A stretch of 64,000 bases of DNA from Hymenopellis radicata. Lineage: Eukaryota; Basidiomycota; Agaricomycetes; Agaricales; Physalacriaceae. Every line of letters starts with the position of its first letter. The stretch's first letter is position 1. The translations under genes and the position numbers were made by a program. Below are positions 13,379-24,633 of the stretch, in pieces. Under the pieces are notes generated by a model. It ran no database searches and was not told the origin of the DNA. It worked only from the letters and a program-made list of their open reading frames with translations. The stretch spans positions 124,001 to 188,000 of the forward strand of contig JADNRX010000023.1 of NCBI GenBank assembly GCA_015501595.1. Direction: 5' to 3'.

Positions 13379-13959
13379 ATGTCACAGTTTCAAAGGCGCA
13401 AGCAAGAAGTCTCTGCATGGGATAAAAGTACGTCCCATTCTGTTTATTTACAAGTTGGCAATTGCTGAAATTTTCATTTTTCGCAGTGAAGTACGGCCGC
13501 TTTCTTTTCCTCTTCGCGTATTCATATGGACATGTGTTTAATCACTCAGAATGGGTGCCATGATGGGTGCCGGTGTTGGATTGACCATTGGCTTCATCTT
13601 CGGTTCATGGAGCGTGTTCCGGTCAGAATTCACTGTACCAATCTCTCCACTACCGTGCTCATTGCAGCGTTACGCAGACATGGAGCCGGTCCCCGCGGAG
13701 TCCTGTCCACTTTGTCAACGTACATGTTGACCAGTGCAACCTCATTCGCCTTCTTCCTTTCCATTGGAGCGGTAAGTTCCTCCGGCTCTCATCCGACGTG
13801 ACTGACAGCCAGCAGGTCATACGCAATGATTCTATTCCACCACACATGGAGGCCGCGCGGCTGCAGTTTCTTTCATCTATGCCAGTGAACATCCAATCGA
13901 GAAATGAAGGACTGCGTTTAATGAAAGCTCGATGGGAGCAGGAGCGCGCGCAGAAGTAA
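13379..13959 (+). CDS. MGR2: Mitochondrial inner-membrane protein of the MGR2/ROMO1 family
   Basis: Small two-helix inner-membrane protein; in yeast Mgr2 is a lateral gate of the TIM23 translocase, in animals ROMO1. Exon 1 (13379-13427) gives MSQFQRRKQEVSAWDK. A 4-nt exon (13487-13490, TGAA) is needed to reach the family motif DKMKMGAMMGAGVG. Then come GLTIGFIFGSWSVFR, an intron ending at ACGCAG, HGAGPRGVLSTLSTYML and TSATSFAFFLSIGA (second helix), and a charged tail ending WEQERAQK. The glycine-rich first helix and the GAGPRG turn are diagnostic. The 4-nt exon follows from the reading frame, because direct joining of exons 1 and 3 gives a stop soon after the junction. Divergent from PEX10. 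Confidence 0.88.
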
Positions 13960-14750
13960 ATCATTTTCTTAGTGTTATGTGTATCAATTCGAATCTCACC
14001 TCTCCCTACTCGTAATGCTCTGTGGACGAAGCTGTGATACCGGACCATCCGTTTTTTCTGCCAACTCACACCTGTCTCTTCTGTGACCTTTGAGGATTCG
14101 AGTTGCTTTCCAGTCTCCCAAACATGATCGCCACAGAGACACTGCGTGTCTGCCACCTTGACTGCCAGAGAGGTTGTGGTCTACTTTCGTGCGCCTTATC
14201 CTACGAGTGCTTGTTAAAGGAACAATCGATCGCCACTCCTTGTCATTCGCCCCATCTTACTCTGTCTAAGGCAGTACCCACAATCTCTCAGAGCACTACA
14301 TATAGTGTTATCAGGTCTAGTCCCCTCCGAATAGAACGATTGCAGACACAGACCTACTATGATGCATCGCCTAAGCAGATAACCTTGAACGACTTACCGG
14401 GCAGGTCGTCAGGCGCCGATCTCATCCCCAGCCTGCTGTTCAATAGCACATTGCAGCTGTGGTGTGAGTACAGCGGCCCTCAACGCCCCTAATCAAGGGC
14501 CCCGGAGATGAGCTCGTTACAAAACGCTTCGAAGGTCAAAACGTTCAATCGTTACGGGACATGGAGGACGAGGCTTCGAACGCAATTACCACAAATCATT
14601 TTCAAGCAGAAGGTTCCAGTCATGAATCCTTCTGCAACTCTAGATTCTCTAATAGGTTATAGCTGGTAGACCATCTATGATCTAAAGGCTCACTCGCGAG
14701 CTTTCTTTGCCTCCTGCCAAGTCGTCAGCAACGTCTCATTTATGTATATC
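13960..14750. other. 791-bp interval between convergent genes, one weak ORF
   Basis: The 3' flanks of MGR2 and of the minus-strand dehydrogenase. A plus-strand ORF at 14103-14492 (129 codons; next ATG at 14124) has no motif I recognise and no clear exon continuation. It could be a small orphan gene or chance. No tRNA, repeat or regulatory motif is convincing. Confidence 0.3.
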
Positions 14751-15793
14751 TTAACGAACCTCGTTAGCTCTCACTGTCTTTTTTGCTTCTTCAGCAAACT
14801 TCAATAAGACGTCAGCATCTCCACCAGCTGCGCCCTCTGAATCCTTCTTGTAGTCCTCATGCGCTTTGGCCACTTTCGCGTACGTGTCCCCGAGATCCTC
14901 GAAGATTTTGGACCCCGTAGGACCTCCGATGTAACCTCCGACTTCCTCCATCTCACGGACGAAGCGATATGCCTTTGGAAGCATCTGCGCTAGGAGCTTA
15001 CTAGAAAGCTCAACGAATAGAGGCTGTGATATGTCCAGCGCATGCACGAGGCTCTTGGCAGTGGATGGCGATGAGGCGTTAGCCGCTATATCAATCACGG
15101 TAAGATGCCTGATGCTCGAGAAGGTTCAATGACCTTACCCAATACCGACGTAGTTATCAGGCCAATCGTGCCTTTCACTATCGCCTTTGAAAACGTGAGT
15201 CAGATTTCGTTTGTAGGCAAAAAAGACAGCCAAACCGAATGAGCCATCTTCAGCGCACTAGCATCCCCGACGTGAGCGCCCTCTCCCTTCATTGCGAAGA
15301 CATTTAATCCATACTTCAGCGTCACCTCTGTAAACTCATCAAACGCCTGTTCGTCTCCGGGATTGCTGGATACGTATATCCCCGGGTTATACGTATCCGA
15401 TGGTGGAAGGCCAATAATGGACCCATCCAGGAAGGTGATGTTAGTACCCTCAAACAGCTTCGCCATCTCCTTCACGCTGTCCGGATTAACAGCATTACAA
15501 TCAGCAAACGTGATCGCACGTTCTAATGATAACGCTTTGTACGCGTTCACAACCAGTTCGGCGACAGATTGGGCCTCGTGGGGTGGCACGACGCTTATTA
15601 TGCAGGTAGCCTTCGATACGATGTCTGCGTATGAGGTTGGCGCCATTCCAGATTCCCGTGCCCGTTCATGGGTTTCTTCTGATCTGCCATCGAGATTGGT
15701 GAGGATATCACCAGCGCCATTACTATGCATCCTTTCCGCGAGTTTGGAGCCCATGGCGCCGGCACCGAGGACAGAGATGGTATGCGATGCCAT
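14751..15793 (-). CDS. NAD(P)-binding 6-phosphogluconate-dehydrogenase-like protein with DUF1932-type C-terminal domain
   Basis: Putative beta-hydroxyacid or 6-phosphogluconate-dehydrogenase-like oxidoreductase of unknown substrate. The N-terminus carries a Rossmann dinucleotide motif, ISVLGAGAMGSKLAERM, followed by the family region FADCNAVNPDSVKEMA and FLDGSIIGLPP. Two introns follow. The phase-0 joint KMAHS/AIVKGTIG leads into an all-helical C-terminal domain (LFVELSSKLLAQMLPKAYRF, then FVREMEEVGGYIGGPTGSKI) typical of fungal DUF1932 members. The length of about 310 residues fits. The stop is TAA at 14751. It lies tail-on to the HIS5 3' end, with about 140 bp between that stop and this start. 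Substrate and pathway cannot be read from the sequence. Confidence 0.82.
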
Positions 15794-15931
15794 AGCCGTC
15801 GCGAAGGATGATGGGAGTGCAAAGTAAAGATGTAAAAAACATTCAGCCGGCCAACAAAGCCCCTAAACGCGTCTGCCGGATTATGTTTTAAATGCGCCAT
15901 TTCATGCGAAATAAGCCTACGTCTATAAAGT

Positions 15932-17247
15932 CTACAACTCCTTCAAAACAGCGGACAGCTTCTCTAATACAACCGCGTTTTCCTGTTCGCTCCCGATGGT
16001 TATTCTTAGACAGCCTGCACATCCCAGCTCATTTCCTCTGTATCTAACCACAACACCATTCTCCTCCGCCAGCGCTTTGTAAACCTTCTGTGCGCGTGCA
16101 CTGTCCGGCTGCCCACTTCCATCTTTCGCAAGAATGGGTATCATGACAAAGTTGGCGACATTCCCGCCAAGCGGTGGCCCAAGGTCTGGGAAAGTAGACA
16201 GTGATTGAAGTAACTTCGTCCGAGAGGCGACAAGGGTCGCTGCTTTAGCCTTCATGGATGATATGGAGGAAGACGAGAAGGCAGCTAGGGCAAGGTTGGC
16301 GGTGGGAGCAGAAATGTTATACGGTGCTTTAGTGTTAGAGAGAACCTGCATGAGCGGAGGCTGCGCAAGCGCTATTCCGAGGCTGAGAAGAATCAGCACA
16401 GGCCAGGGATGAAGCGACACACATACCGAATACCAGCAAGGCCAAAGCCCTTACTGACCGTCTGCACTACACAGACGTTCGCGTAGTCCTTGATGAGTGA
16501 CACAGCAGAATCATCATCCTCGGCGAAGTCGATGTACGCCTCATCAACAATGACTATGCCCTTGAAGTTGGGATAATCGAGAATGGTTCTGACTGCATCT
16601 ACAGGTATAGTTGTCCCCGTTGGGTTTCCAGGCGAACAGAGGAAAATCAATTTGATGGAAGGATCGGCATCGACTGCCTTCTTCACCTATACACGAGTAT
16701 GATAAGCATGTGAGCATACAAGGACGCGTAATTTTCAAACCTCATCCACTTTCAGGCTAAAGCGACCTTTCAGTCCGCCTTCGCCTGCATCCCCGCTAAC
16801 CTCTAAGGGAACCTTGACCACACCAACGTCGTTCACCTGTGCAGAGACAGAGTACATCCCGTATGTAGGCGGCGTTATAAGGATCTTTTCCTTTCCTGGA
16901 GTTACACAGATGCGCATAAGGAGATCAATAACCTCGTCAGATCCAACTCCCAGAAAGACGTGGTCCACGCCCGGAAGACCCCTCAACGCTGCTATTTTGG
17001 CTTTAATGTGATCATTAGACGGATCTGGGTAGCGATTTAGTACCGCCTCCTCAAGGTCTGGAGGTAGATCTGTTATTGAGGGCCCCAACGCGTTTTCGTT
17101 GGCGTCAAGGAGAATGCCTTCTTTGTAGTCATCCCGCGCGCATCGGTATGGCTGCAGGGAGAGAATGTTAGGCCGGATAATTGCCTCTATGTCAAAGTGG
17201 GCCGGCCGGATAGGCGCTGAGGAGGGGGCAAGGCCAAGGATGGGCAT
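15932..17247 (-). CDS. HIS5: Histidinol-phosphate aminotransferase
   Basis: PLP enzyme of histidine biosynthesis converting imidazole acetol phosphate and glutamate to histidinol phosphate. Three exons give about 400 residues. Family landmarks are LLDANENALGPS, LNRYPDPSNDHIKAKIA, FLGVGSDEVIDLLMRI, CSPGNPTGTTIP (substrate/PLP loop), IVIVDEAYIDFAEDD and the PLP lysine in TVSKGFGLAGIR. The C-terminus has VVRYRGNELGCAGCLRITIG. The start at 17247 is the only in-frame ATG before the conserved core. A TGACTC core (Gcn4/CPC1-type) lies about 40 bp upstream, in keeping with general amino-acid control. No frame problem was found. Confidence 0.95.
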
Positions 17248-17918
17248 GATGAGAGAGGGAAGGAGGAGAAGTGATTGACTAGATCGAGTCAGATTTGAGT
17301 CGTACCTTGTTTCGCGCGCGCGCGCCTATAGCGTGACGTTACACGTAACAATTTGTAAGATCACACTATTAAAAGGAAAATGCAAGCGTCGACATCTTCT
17401 CCAAGCACCCCCATCCATCCGCGTCCGCCATTGCCTACATAGTCTGCAGTGGTCGGTGCGTGTGCTGGACCACTTTCCTCTTTCTTAGGTTCGACCAAGG
17501 ATGATAAGAGGTGGTTTTGCGTGCGAGATTGAACTCTCGTTGGGACTTTCATTTGCTGAGAAGACAACACTTCTTCTTGCAAACCGTAGGCAACGATGTA
17601 CATACATTCGCGATGAACTGCGTGTGGACGACAACGTCTTTATATATAATTCCTTGGTTGTCGCCCTCCAAGTTGATTCATTTCGACCTGACAACGTGTA
17701 CTTTTCGTACTACTTACTTCCCATTGTCTTCGAAAGCGCAACATTTGATATACGATTATTGAAAAGCATTACGATGTCCCGATAATGGTCATAAGACGAA
17801 CACGTTATACAGATATTTAGTCCAGGTCGATAAATAAGAAATGAACAGACAGCCCCAAGAGTATGTATGATGTAAACAAATCTACAGAAACTGTTGTTGT
17901 AATGCAGGGTATATGTGA
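17248..17918. other. 671-bp interval: HIS5 promoter and 3' flank of the next gene
   Basis: Contains the HIS5 upstream region, including the TGACTC core and a short alternating C/G tract near 17311-17325, and the AT-rich 3' flank of the gene ending at 17919. An overlapping plus-strand ORF (17501-17785) shows no recognisable protein features. Confidence 0.5.
17286..17291 (-). promoter_or_regulatory. Gcn4/CPC1-like TGACTC core upstream of HIS5
   Basis: The plus strand reads GAGTCA, which is TGACTC on the gene strand, 39 bp upstream of the HIS5 ATG. It matches six of seven positions of the TGASTCA consensus known for fungal amino-acid biosynthesis genes. Functional use is inference. Confidence 0.4.
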
Positions 17919-20900
17919 TCAATGTGCAGTGGTTACACCAGCGTATTTGGTCCAATAATCAGAGTCCAGTAATGAATCTAGATTAGCTGGTTGATATGGA
18001 GAGTCCCTTGGCGGTTCCGGTAATGGGTTAGTTCGTGTAGGAAGAAAGACATCAGCTGTGACGGAAGGAGAGGAATGAGAGCTGGTAAACGAAGGACGAG
18101 GGACGTTCGCAGAACGGTCTAGGTTTTGAGGGAGAGACTGGGAATGTGGCGTCAACATATGAGATTGGTTCGTCGGGATGGAAGGATAGACATGAGATGC
18201 GGGATGATGGCTTTGGAATCCATTCTGAACGGTGTACGACGTATGACTCGACCCATGCGCAGGTTTCGTGTCCGCACCAGGGGGAGGTGGAGCAAGGGGA
18301 GTAGGCGCAGATCCGGATGCCATGGCCGTGGCAGCAGCAATCCCGTACATGCTTTGAGCCTTGAATAATCGCTCCATGTCCCAAGCCTCCTTGCCTCTCA
18401 TCGCATTCAAATCCGCAGCCGTGGGAACCTCGGAAATCGGGCGGGCAGATACTGAAGGGTTGCGTTCCAAGGGGCGGGAGTTGGATACTCCGGGTGTAGG
18501 TGGCGGCGGTGGAGGTTGAGGCTTGTTGACATTGACGGGAACATCCGTTGACGTCCGACGATCGCCTGACCTACGACCCGAACTTTCCTCTCGCTTGTGA
18601 GAGCGAGGAGATGCCGCAAAATCAGGAATTGGAGCACGGCTGTTTTGAGTCTCCACGCTACTGGCGCGTCTTTGTGACCGGTGTGAAGTGGATGTCGATG
18701 CCATGGGGACATCGACAGATCTTCTGTCCTTGTGTTTCCGGGACTCGCGTTCATCTGCCACAGATGCCCTTTCCTTATCCTTCCGGTGCTCTTTCTTACC
18801 ACTGCTTTCCTTGGACTTCGATTTAGATCTTGAAGACTCTTTAACCTTTCCCTTGCTGTCTTCGACCACTTCCCATTGTTGACCGGCAGCGATAATAGTC
18901 TCAGTGGACGCATAGACACTTCCAGACATGCTTCGAACTAACTTGAAAGTTTCCGTTTGTTTGCTGACGGTACTCGGCGAGGGCTCTCGCAGAGCGCGCT
19001 TCGACTCCTTCGGGGGTAGAGTAGGCGCTGGGGAGCTTGGGGGGATAGGGCGATCAGATGGTGCATATGGGGTGGGAGGATTGACAAGTATCGAGGCCGC
19101 AGATAAAGGTGAACCTCGACAACGTCATGAGGGTACGTGGAAATCATTGCTGATAGGTAGTGAGGTACGGGCTGCTCTGCCGCAGGCTCTGTGGAAGGAA
19201 AGGGTACGACAACTGCAGCTTTCGGAGGCACCATGGGAGGGACAGGCTTCTTTTCAGGCGACCGAGATTTCCTCTTTTCCTGCGAATGTCCATTAGCCGG
19301 AGCTGGAGCTGTTGTCGGAAATGTTGCACCATTCGACTGACTAGATCGTTTGCTAGTCTGAGGTGCTATGGATCCGGAAGAACTCCGCTGAGAAGGTTCC
19401 GCGGGCTTAGGAGGAGAGATTTCTCTCGAGGATCGATGGGGCACTGACGGCTGCGGAGGCGAAGGTCCGTCGCGCACTTCCGGTTTCATAGTCTCTGATA
19501 ACACTTGCATGGACGACGACGGCACCGGAGAAACAGAACCCATAGAAGGAGCATTGACCGATGGGGTATGTAAAGTTGAAGACTGCGACGACGGAACAGA
19601 GGGTGGGTGTTGTGGTGCGTAAGGTTCCGCAGTTGTCGCCTTCCCTGTAGATGGGAGAGGAATATGACGCTGTTGAGGGGTGCTTGCGTCTGAATCAGGC
19701 GCGTCTGGGTTGGCAATTGTCAACTTGCCCATTGAGAATGGTTGCTCAATCGAAGAGATAGAAACGCGAGACGTGGGTACGGGCTCAGGTTCGGGAGTGG
19801 GTGGGGTTGGTGGCTCGTCTGGCACGGGAGAAGGGGACTCAATAGAAGGCGGAGGTACGCGCCTTTGTGGCGACTTTTCCGGAGATTCGGAGCGCAGCAC
19901 CACCATAGCCGCGTCACCGAGCGACTCGTTTTTATCATGCTGAGGCCGTCTGAGAATGCTGAATTTCTTCACCAACCGCCCTAGCACACTGCCTCGGCGC
20001 TCCTTCTTGGTCATGACCGATGGTGACTTGTAAGAGCTTGGCGGCGCCGAGCTTGGCACAATGAGACCCATATGCTTTGAGTCGGAACCGGTATCGTCCA
20101 ATGGAGTTGATGGTGCGGATAATGTGCTGCGATCTTTGGAATCGCTATTGCCAAAAATTCCTAGCGCTGACGTACGGCGCTTGCTGAGTTTCCGCGGTAT
20201 GCGGGCGCCATCAGGGTTTGGACTCAAATGCACCGCTGAAGTGGACTGCGAGAGTGGTGACGGTGTGACTGTGCGTCGGCGCGTTTCACGGGTCGTCATG
20301 CTCGTGTGTCGAGGGCGTTGCCCATTCTGCGTGAAAGAAATTAGGACCCAAAATCAACAAAGACTGAATGAGCAATACCTCCTGTACATCGATGGTGACA
20401 GTACCGGCTGTGAGGCCAACATCGTATGGTGACTGGTGGTGCCAGTTTGTACCCCATGGATCCGATACGTCGAGAAGGTCGACACCGTCATGGGCGGTCT
20501 GGGATGTCTTGCGCGAACGCGGTTTCCCAACATCGCGACACGCCTGAGATGAGCTGGGCGTTGGAAGGGGGGAGTTTGAAGGGGTCCGACTGGGACCTGG
20601 TAAACGTGTAAGGTCCTCCGAGTCTTGAGAGGACGTGGCCATGGGTGGAAACGACGGAGAAAAGATTGACGGTGGTCGGGATGACGGTTTCTTGTGTGAT
20701 GGAGGAATGAGATGGTGGTTATAATAGCGGCGGGGGCCCACTGGGTTATGTAGATTGTAGCGCATTCTAAAGGCAGAGTCGTCCTTTGGGTACCAGGCAG
20801 GCAGCTCGTTCAGCGCCTCTGGAATGATAGAGCGCGATGTGGAGAGTGGCGTGACAATGTCCCGTTGCTCTTCCAGTCTTTCCATCTCCCTGACATCCCT

Positions 20901-21265
20901 ACCAGCCGGCGGATGGCCGGCGTTGTCTCTGGCAGTGTCAAGCGATGCTGCTGTTGGTCGTTGTGGTTGAGAGGAAGGGCCGGCTGTCGGCGAGGTTGCC
21001 TGGTCTCCAGATCGCTTAACCGATTTTCGGGACCAAAGGGTTGACTTTCTCTGTGTCTTGTTGCTTTTTTTTCGCTCGAGATCTTTCCTTTGCATAACCT
21101 CGTAGAATGCCTTCAAATCATCTGGAGAGGCTGTCGACGTCGCTTGGCTCCCTTGCTGTGACTGTATTTAGCCGTTGCGATTCAACTCCAAATCAAATCA
21201 CCCACGAGTTGCTCCTGGTATGGCTGCAGTTCAGCCGTCCCATACTGCCCATAGTACCCCGCCAT
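17919..21265 (-). CDS. Long, mostly disordered protein of unknown function
   Basis: I do not recognise this protein. The start MAGYYGQYGTAELQPYQEQL at 21265 splices through an intron ending near 21170 to QGSQATSTASPDDLKAFYEV, a possible short N-terminal helix. A second intron follows VTIDVQE near 20.3 kb. The middle is low-complexity Ser/Pro/Lys sequence. A basic patch reads RRGSVLGRLVKKFSILRR. The C-terminal part has a charged segment (KEHRKDKERASVADERES), polyproline (PPPPPPTPGVSN) and a more ordered block, AADLNAMRGKEAWDMERLFK, before ending YWTKYAGVTTAH. The frame changes by one base at the CC pair 19114-19115, where one extra base makes the reading continuous. The length of about 1,080 residues, the polyproline and the basic patches would suit a scaffold or polarity protein, but that is a guess. 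Confidence 0.75.
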
Positions 21266-21537
21266 CTCTACGCAACGAGCTGCTGCGACGGACAGTCCCA
21301 AATGACGAGCAAGCTAATTGGGCTTCACCGCAAGAGCCAAGGCGAGCCCTGGCCGTAGCCTTGTGCGCCACGTGCTACCCTGAACGCTGATAGACGTGTT
21401 GTCAATGTCTATCAGTTATCTATTCAGACTATTCTACTGCAGTAGCTCACAGTATCTCACTCGCCATTCTCCACTTTTTCTGTTCTACATAACACTACAA
21501 GGTTTTACTTTCAATTTCGTATCAAATACATTTGCGA

Positions 21538-24113
21538 TTATTGTGGAGCTTTCTGCCTCTCGGCCAATTTGGCTTCTCGTAACTCGTTCGCCAAGATTGC
21601 GTCAGGATCCCGACCACGTACTTCTGGAAGTAACAGGGTGAAGCCTGTTATCTCCAATCAGCCCGCATTGTTCTGCTACGAAAAAGAAAGACTCACCAGC
21701 TCCAGCAAAGCAGCATCCCACGAAAACTGACGTCAGGCAATTAGCGGAAGTAGATGAACGAAAGGAGACCGGTACGCACTCCATAGAACGTTAGGAGTCC
21801 CAATGTCTTTCGTAAGGGAATTGAACGCCAATGCAGAGATGATCGCGCCAGCTTTGCCTGACGCAGCACTGACGCCGTGAGCAAAGGCCCGGAAACGCGT
21901 CGGGAACACCTCGGCGGGATAACACTGTGAGCATGTTAGACAAACGTAGGCGACGGCCGGGTATCTCGTACATATGTCGTCCTGCAAGCACAGTTTCAGG
22001 ACAGTACACAACACTTTTAGGATCCAACTACTCACGTGTTCGCTCCAAAGTTGAAAAAGAACTGAGAAATCACACGTCAATCAAAAATGAGGTCGGGAGG
22101 GGATATAACGCCCACCTGAAGGAATGCGAAGCAGACGATGAAGGCAGCACTGCTTAGCTCGTAGAATTTGCCAGCCAAAATTCCCACTGCGGGAGTGCTC
22201 AGCACAAAAAAAGGAAGACGCCTAGTTCGACTCACGGAACAGCGCAGCCATCAGGAACCCTTGAATCTGAATCCATTTTCGACCGAGTTTCTCTATCGTC
22301 AGCACGGACACATAGTAACCTGATAACTTCTGAGACTTGTGTTCCTCCAGAAGTATGATATAGCACTGACCAGGAACAAAGCCAAGAGCCGTGATGATAA
22401 TACCGCCAGTGGACACCTTGAAAAGACGCTCCCAAGCGCTTCCACTACCACCATCAAACCCGATTTGTTGCAGGACTACGTTCTGATTCAAGTTGATGCC
22501 ATAGAAACTGTGGGATGGTGAGTATAAACGGAACACAGCATAATGGTTCCATCGTACGCGATGTCAAGAAAAAACCAGCAAGCGCAGGTCCCAACGAGGT
22601 GTTTCCCATGTCTCCATTCTGAGAAATATGTTATGAATTCTGAAGGGACAGTTAGACATATTGGGATTATGCTGACAGCAACAAACCTCTGATGTGCGCC
22701 TTCTTCGCGACTACTTCCTCCGGAGCTTCATCTGAACTGGAGGAAATGTCCTTCTCGAGCTCACTGCCGAGTTTCGGGCTATTTTGAGAGCCTTCCGCGG
22801 CAGCTTGTTCCTTCTTTAGTTTCTCTATGTCATCTAATTCAACAGGCTTCTGCGACGCCAAGAAGCGAGATGACTCGGGAAGGGTTAACCTTTGATAGAG
22901 TGTACCGAACGCTGGGACCAAAGATATTCCAATAATAATGCGCCACACTAGTAGAAAGCTTGAACATGCAGTCGCTCGAAGCGGGAGGGATTACTCACCT
23001 CCATCAACCTTGCTGGTATGTCCCTCGGTATCCATAGAGTGCTTATACGCCGCCAGAACTATCATCGTTGCCAAGCTGCCAACCAACGATCCCCATCCTT
23101 GGTTGGAGAATATGTAAGCCAGTAAGGTTCCTCTCTTGCGGATATTCGCGCGATCTAGTTTGAATGTGGATGAGCGATATAAACGACGCTATAACGATTC
23201 CTAGTTACCTGATGTGATGCTGTCATAGAAATGATAAGCATATTGACTTTAGAATAACGATTTACACACACCTAGCGGACTGTCATAGAAATGATAAGCA
23301 TAATGACTTTAGAATAACGATTTAGAAAATTTCACCATCGGGTAGTCCCCTCCTACGCCAATACCCAGGATGATGCGGAATATAGTGAGATAAATGAGGC
23401 AATTGTCGGGGATAAAGAGCCTGGAACATTGTCAGATGCCACAAATCGGTGGGAATCTGAACTTCATACCAGTCGGGACAGTGATGCTCATGATTGTCGC
23501 GAAAATAATGAGCATGAGTTCCTTTCCGTCTGATGAAGCTTAGTTGGTTGTATCGGACAGGCCAGGAGCGACGTACAGACGGCTTTACGACCAAATGCAT
23601 CTGCAGCGTAACCTATGGAACGGTTAAAGCAAATCAAACAGGACGAACGAAAAACAAACCGAAAGCAAATTGACCAATGACGCTACCGATGTTTGCTCCA
23701 GCCTTGAGAAACCCTTCTAAGCCTGTTGGGAGAGATTCGCCGCCGTAGAGGCGGTATTTCAACATGGTTGCGACAGGCTGGAAATAATTGAAAATTTTGC
23801 ATGGATCTCTTCATTGAGAAGGCGTACGTTTATGATGAATAGATCGTAAGCTAAAGCGGAATATCAGCGAAAAGATACATGAAAGCATACAGAAGACGTA
23901 CCATCCAAAAAGAAACCAACCTAATGAACAACGTTTAGTTGATGGAAGTATACAAGGCGCAGAGAAGATACGTACCCCAGCAATTCCCAACAGTTTGATC
24001 TCCGTCATTGTCAGTACGAAAGGCGGGCGGCTATCCCGCTCGTATTCCTCCAACGCAGACCTCGATGGTTGAAGCGACGCATCAGCATTGCTCGTTGCCT
24101 GGTGTAGAACCAT
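21538..24113 (-). CDS. PHO84: High-affinity inorganic phosphate transporter, PHO84-type MFS permease
   Basis: Plasma-membrane H+/phosphate symporter family. At least a dozen small exons give a roughly 550-residue MFS protein. Landmarks are the first helix [32 protein letters not shown], the phosphate:H+ symporter signature [44 protein letters not shown], a long acidic cytoplasmic loop ([13 protein letters not shown], near 22.75 kb), FSEWRH...[41 protein letters not shown] sequence, and the C-terminal [15 protein letters not shown]. The signature is assembled from exons of 8 nt (23272-23279) and 11 nt (23209-23219). The introns on either side of the 8-nt exon are almost identical. It is divergent from ADE5,7, and a CACGTG lies 98 bp upstream. 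Confidence 0.9.
23220..23335 (-). repeat. Two near-identical adjacent introns flanking an 8-nt exon
   Basis: Intron A spans 23280-23335 (56 nt) and intron B spans 23220-23271 (52 nt). Their acceptor-side 45 nt differ at a single position; only the donor ends differ (GTGAAATTTT against GTGTGTGT). Between them lies exon TCCGCTAG (23272-23279). The exon bases beside each copy are not duplicated, so a plain tandem duplication of exon plus intron does not explain the arrangement. Confidence 0.9.
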
Positions 24114-24210
24114 GTTGCTCGCGATGGATCGTCGATGAGCAGCTGAAACAATATAAAGACCCGACTATGCCCACGTTCGTGCGATGGTTAGGTGGATGGC
24201 TGGACGGCAC

Positions 24211-24216
24211 CACGTG
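24211..24216. promoter_or_regulatory. CACGTG, Pho4-type bHLH site
   Basis: Palindromic CACGTG followed by G, 98 bp upstream of the phosphate transporter ATG. A second half-strength match, CACGTT, lies at 24172-24177. Pho4-family factors recognise CACGTG/CACGTT upstream of PHO84 in other fungi; use here is inferred. Confidence 0.5.
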
Positions 24217-24612
24217 GAGCTTGGAGCCAGGAGCTATATTTGTGTGTCGTGTGCCGGAAAATACATATGGACGACGATAGCTCCATATGGATCCGACCCT
24301 TCACTTCCGTCTTTTTTTTTTCTGCCAAGCACAGCAACATGTAACAAACCCGTAACAAGTCCTGGACGGATTTCTGAAGGCTTTTGTAAGCGAGCATTTA
24401 TTTGAAGGATTTTGTGAGCGGCGCACTGTTTCACCATCTCAGAGGGAACTATATTTACGGCTTTACGATACGGGAGCGAGTGACCACGTCCACACGATAC
24501 AGAATTCGAATTCTGGCCTCATGGCGCCTAGGGTGAGCTTCTGCAGTCAGCCGCCACACAATCATCATGATGGACGTGGTGACAGCGGTCAGCTTTGAAG
24601 TTTGGGGGCAGT

Positions 24613-24633
24613 CGGAACGAACTTTCCGTTCCG
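24613..24633. promoter_or_regulatory. Inverted repeat CGGAACG-N7-CGTTCCG upstream of ADE5,7
   Basis: Perfect 7-bp arms (24613-24619 and 24627-24633) separated by 7 nt, 45-65 bp upstream of the ADE5,7 ATG. The outward CGG...CCG arrangement resembles dimer sites of Zn2Cys6 factors. No specific factor can be named. Confidence 0.35.

Noticed and set aside
17311..17325. Alternating CG tract as a Z-DNA or CpG-island element
   Set aside because: Too short to support any claim.
17505..17545. tRNA-like T-arm (minus strand GTTCAATCTC within paired CGAG/CTCG)
   Set aside because: The stem is only four pairs, position 61 does not fit the B box, and no acceptor, D or anticodon arm can be drawn.
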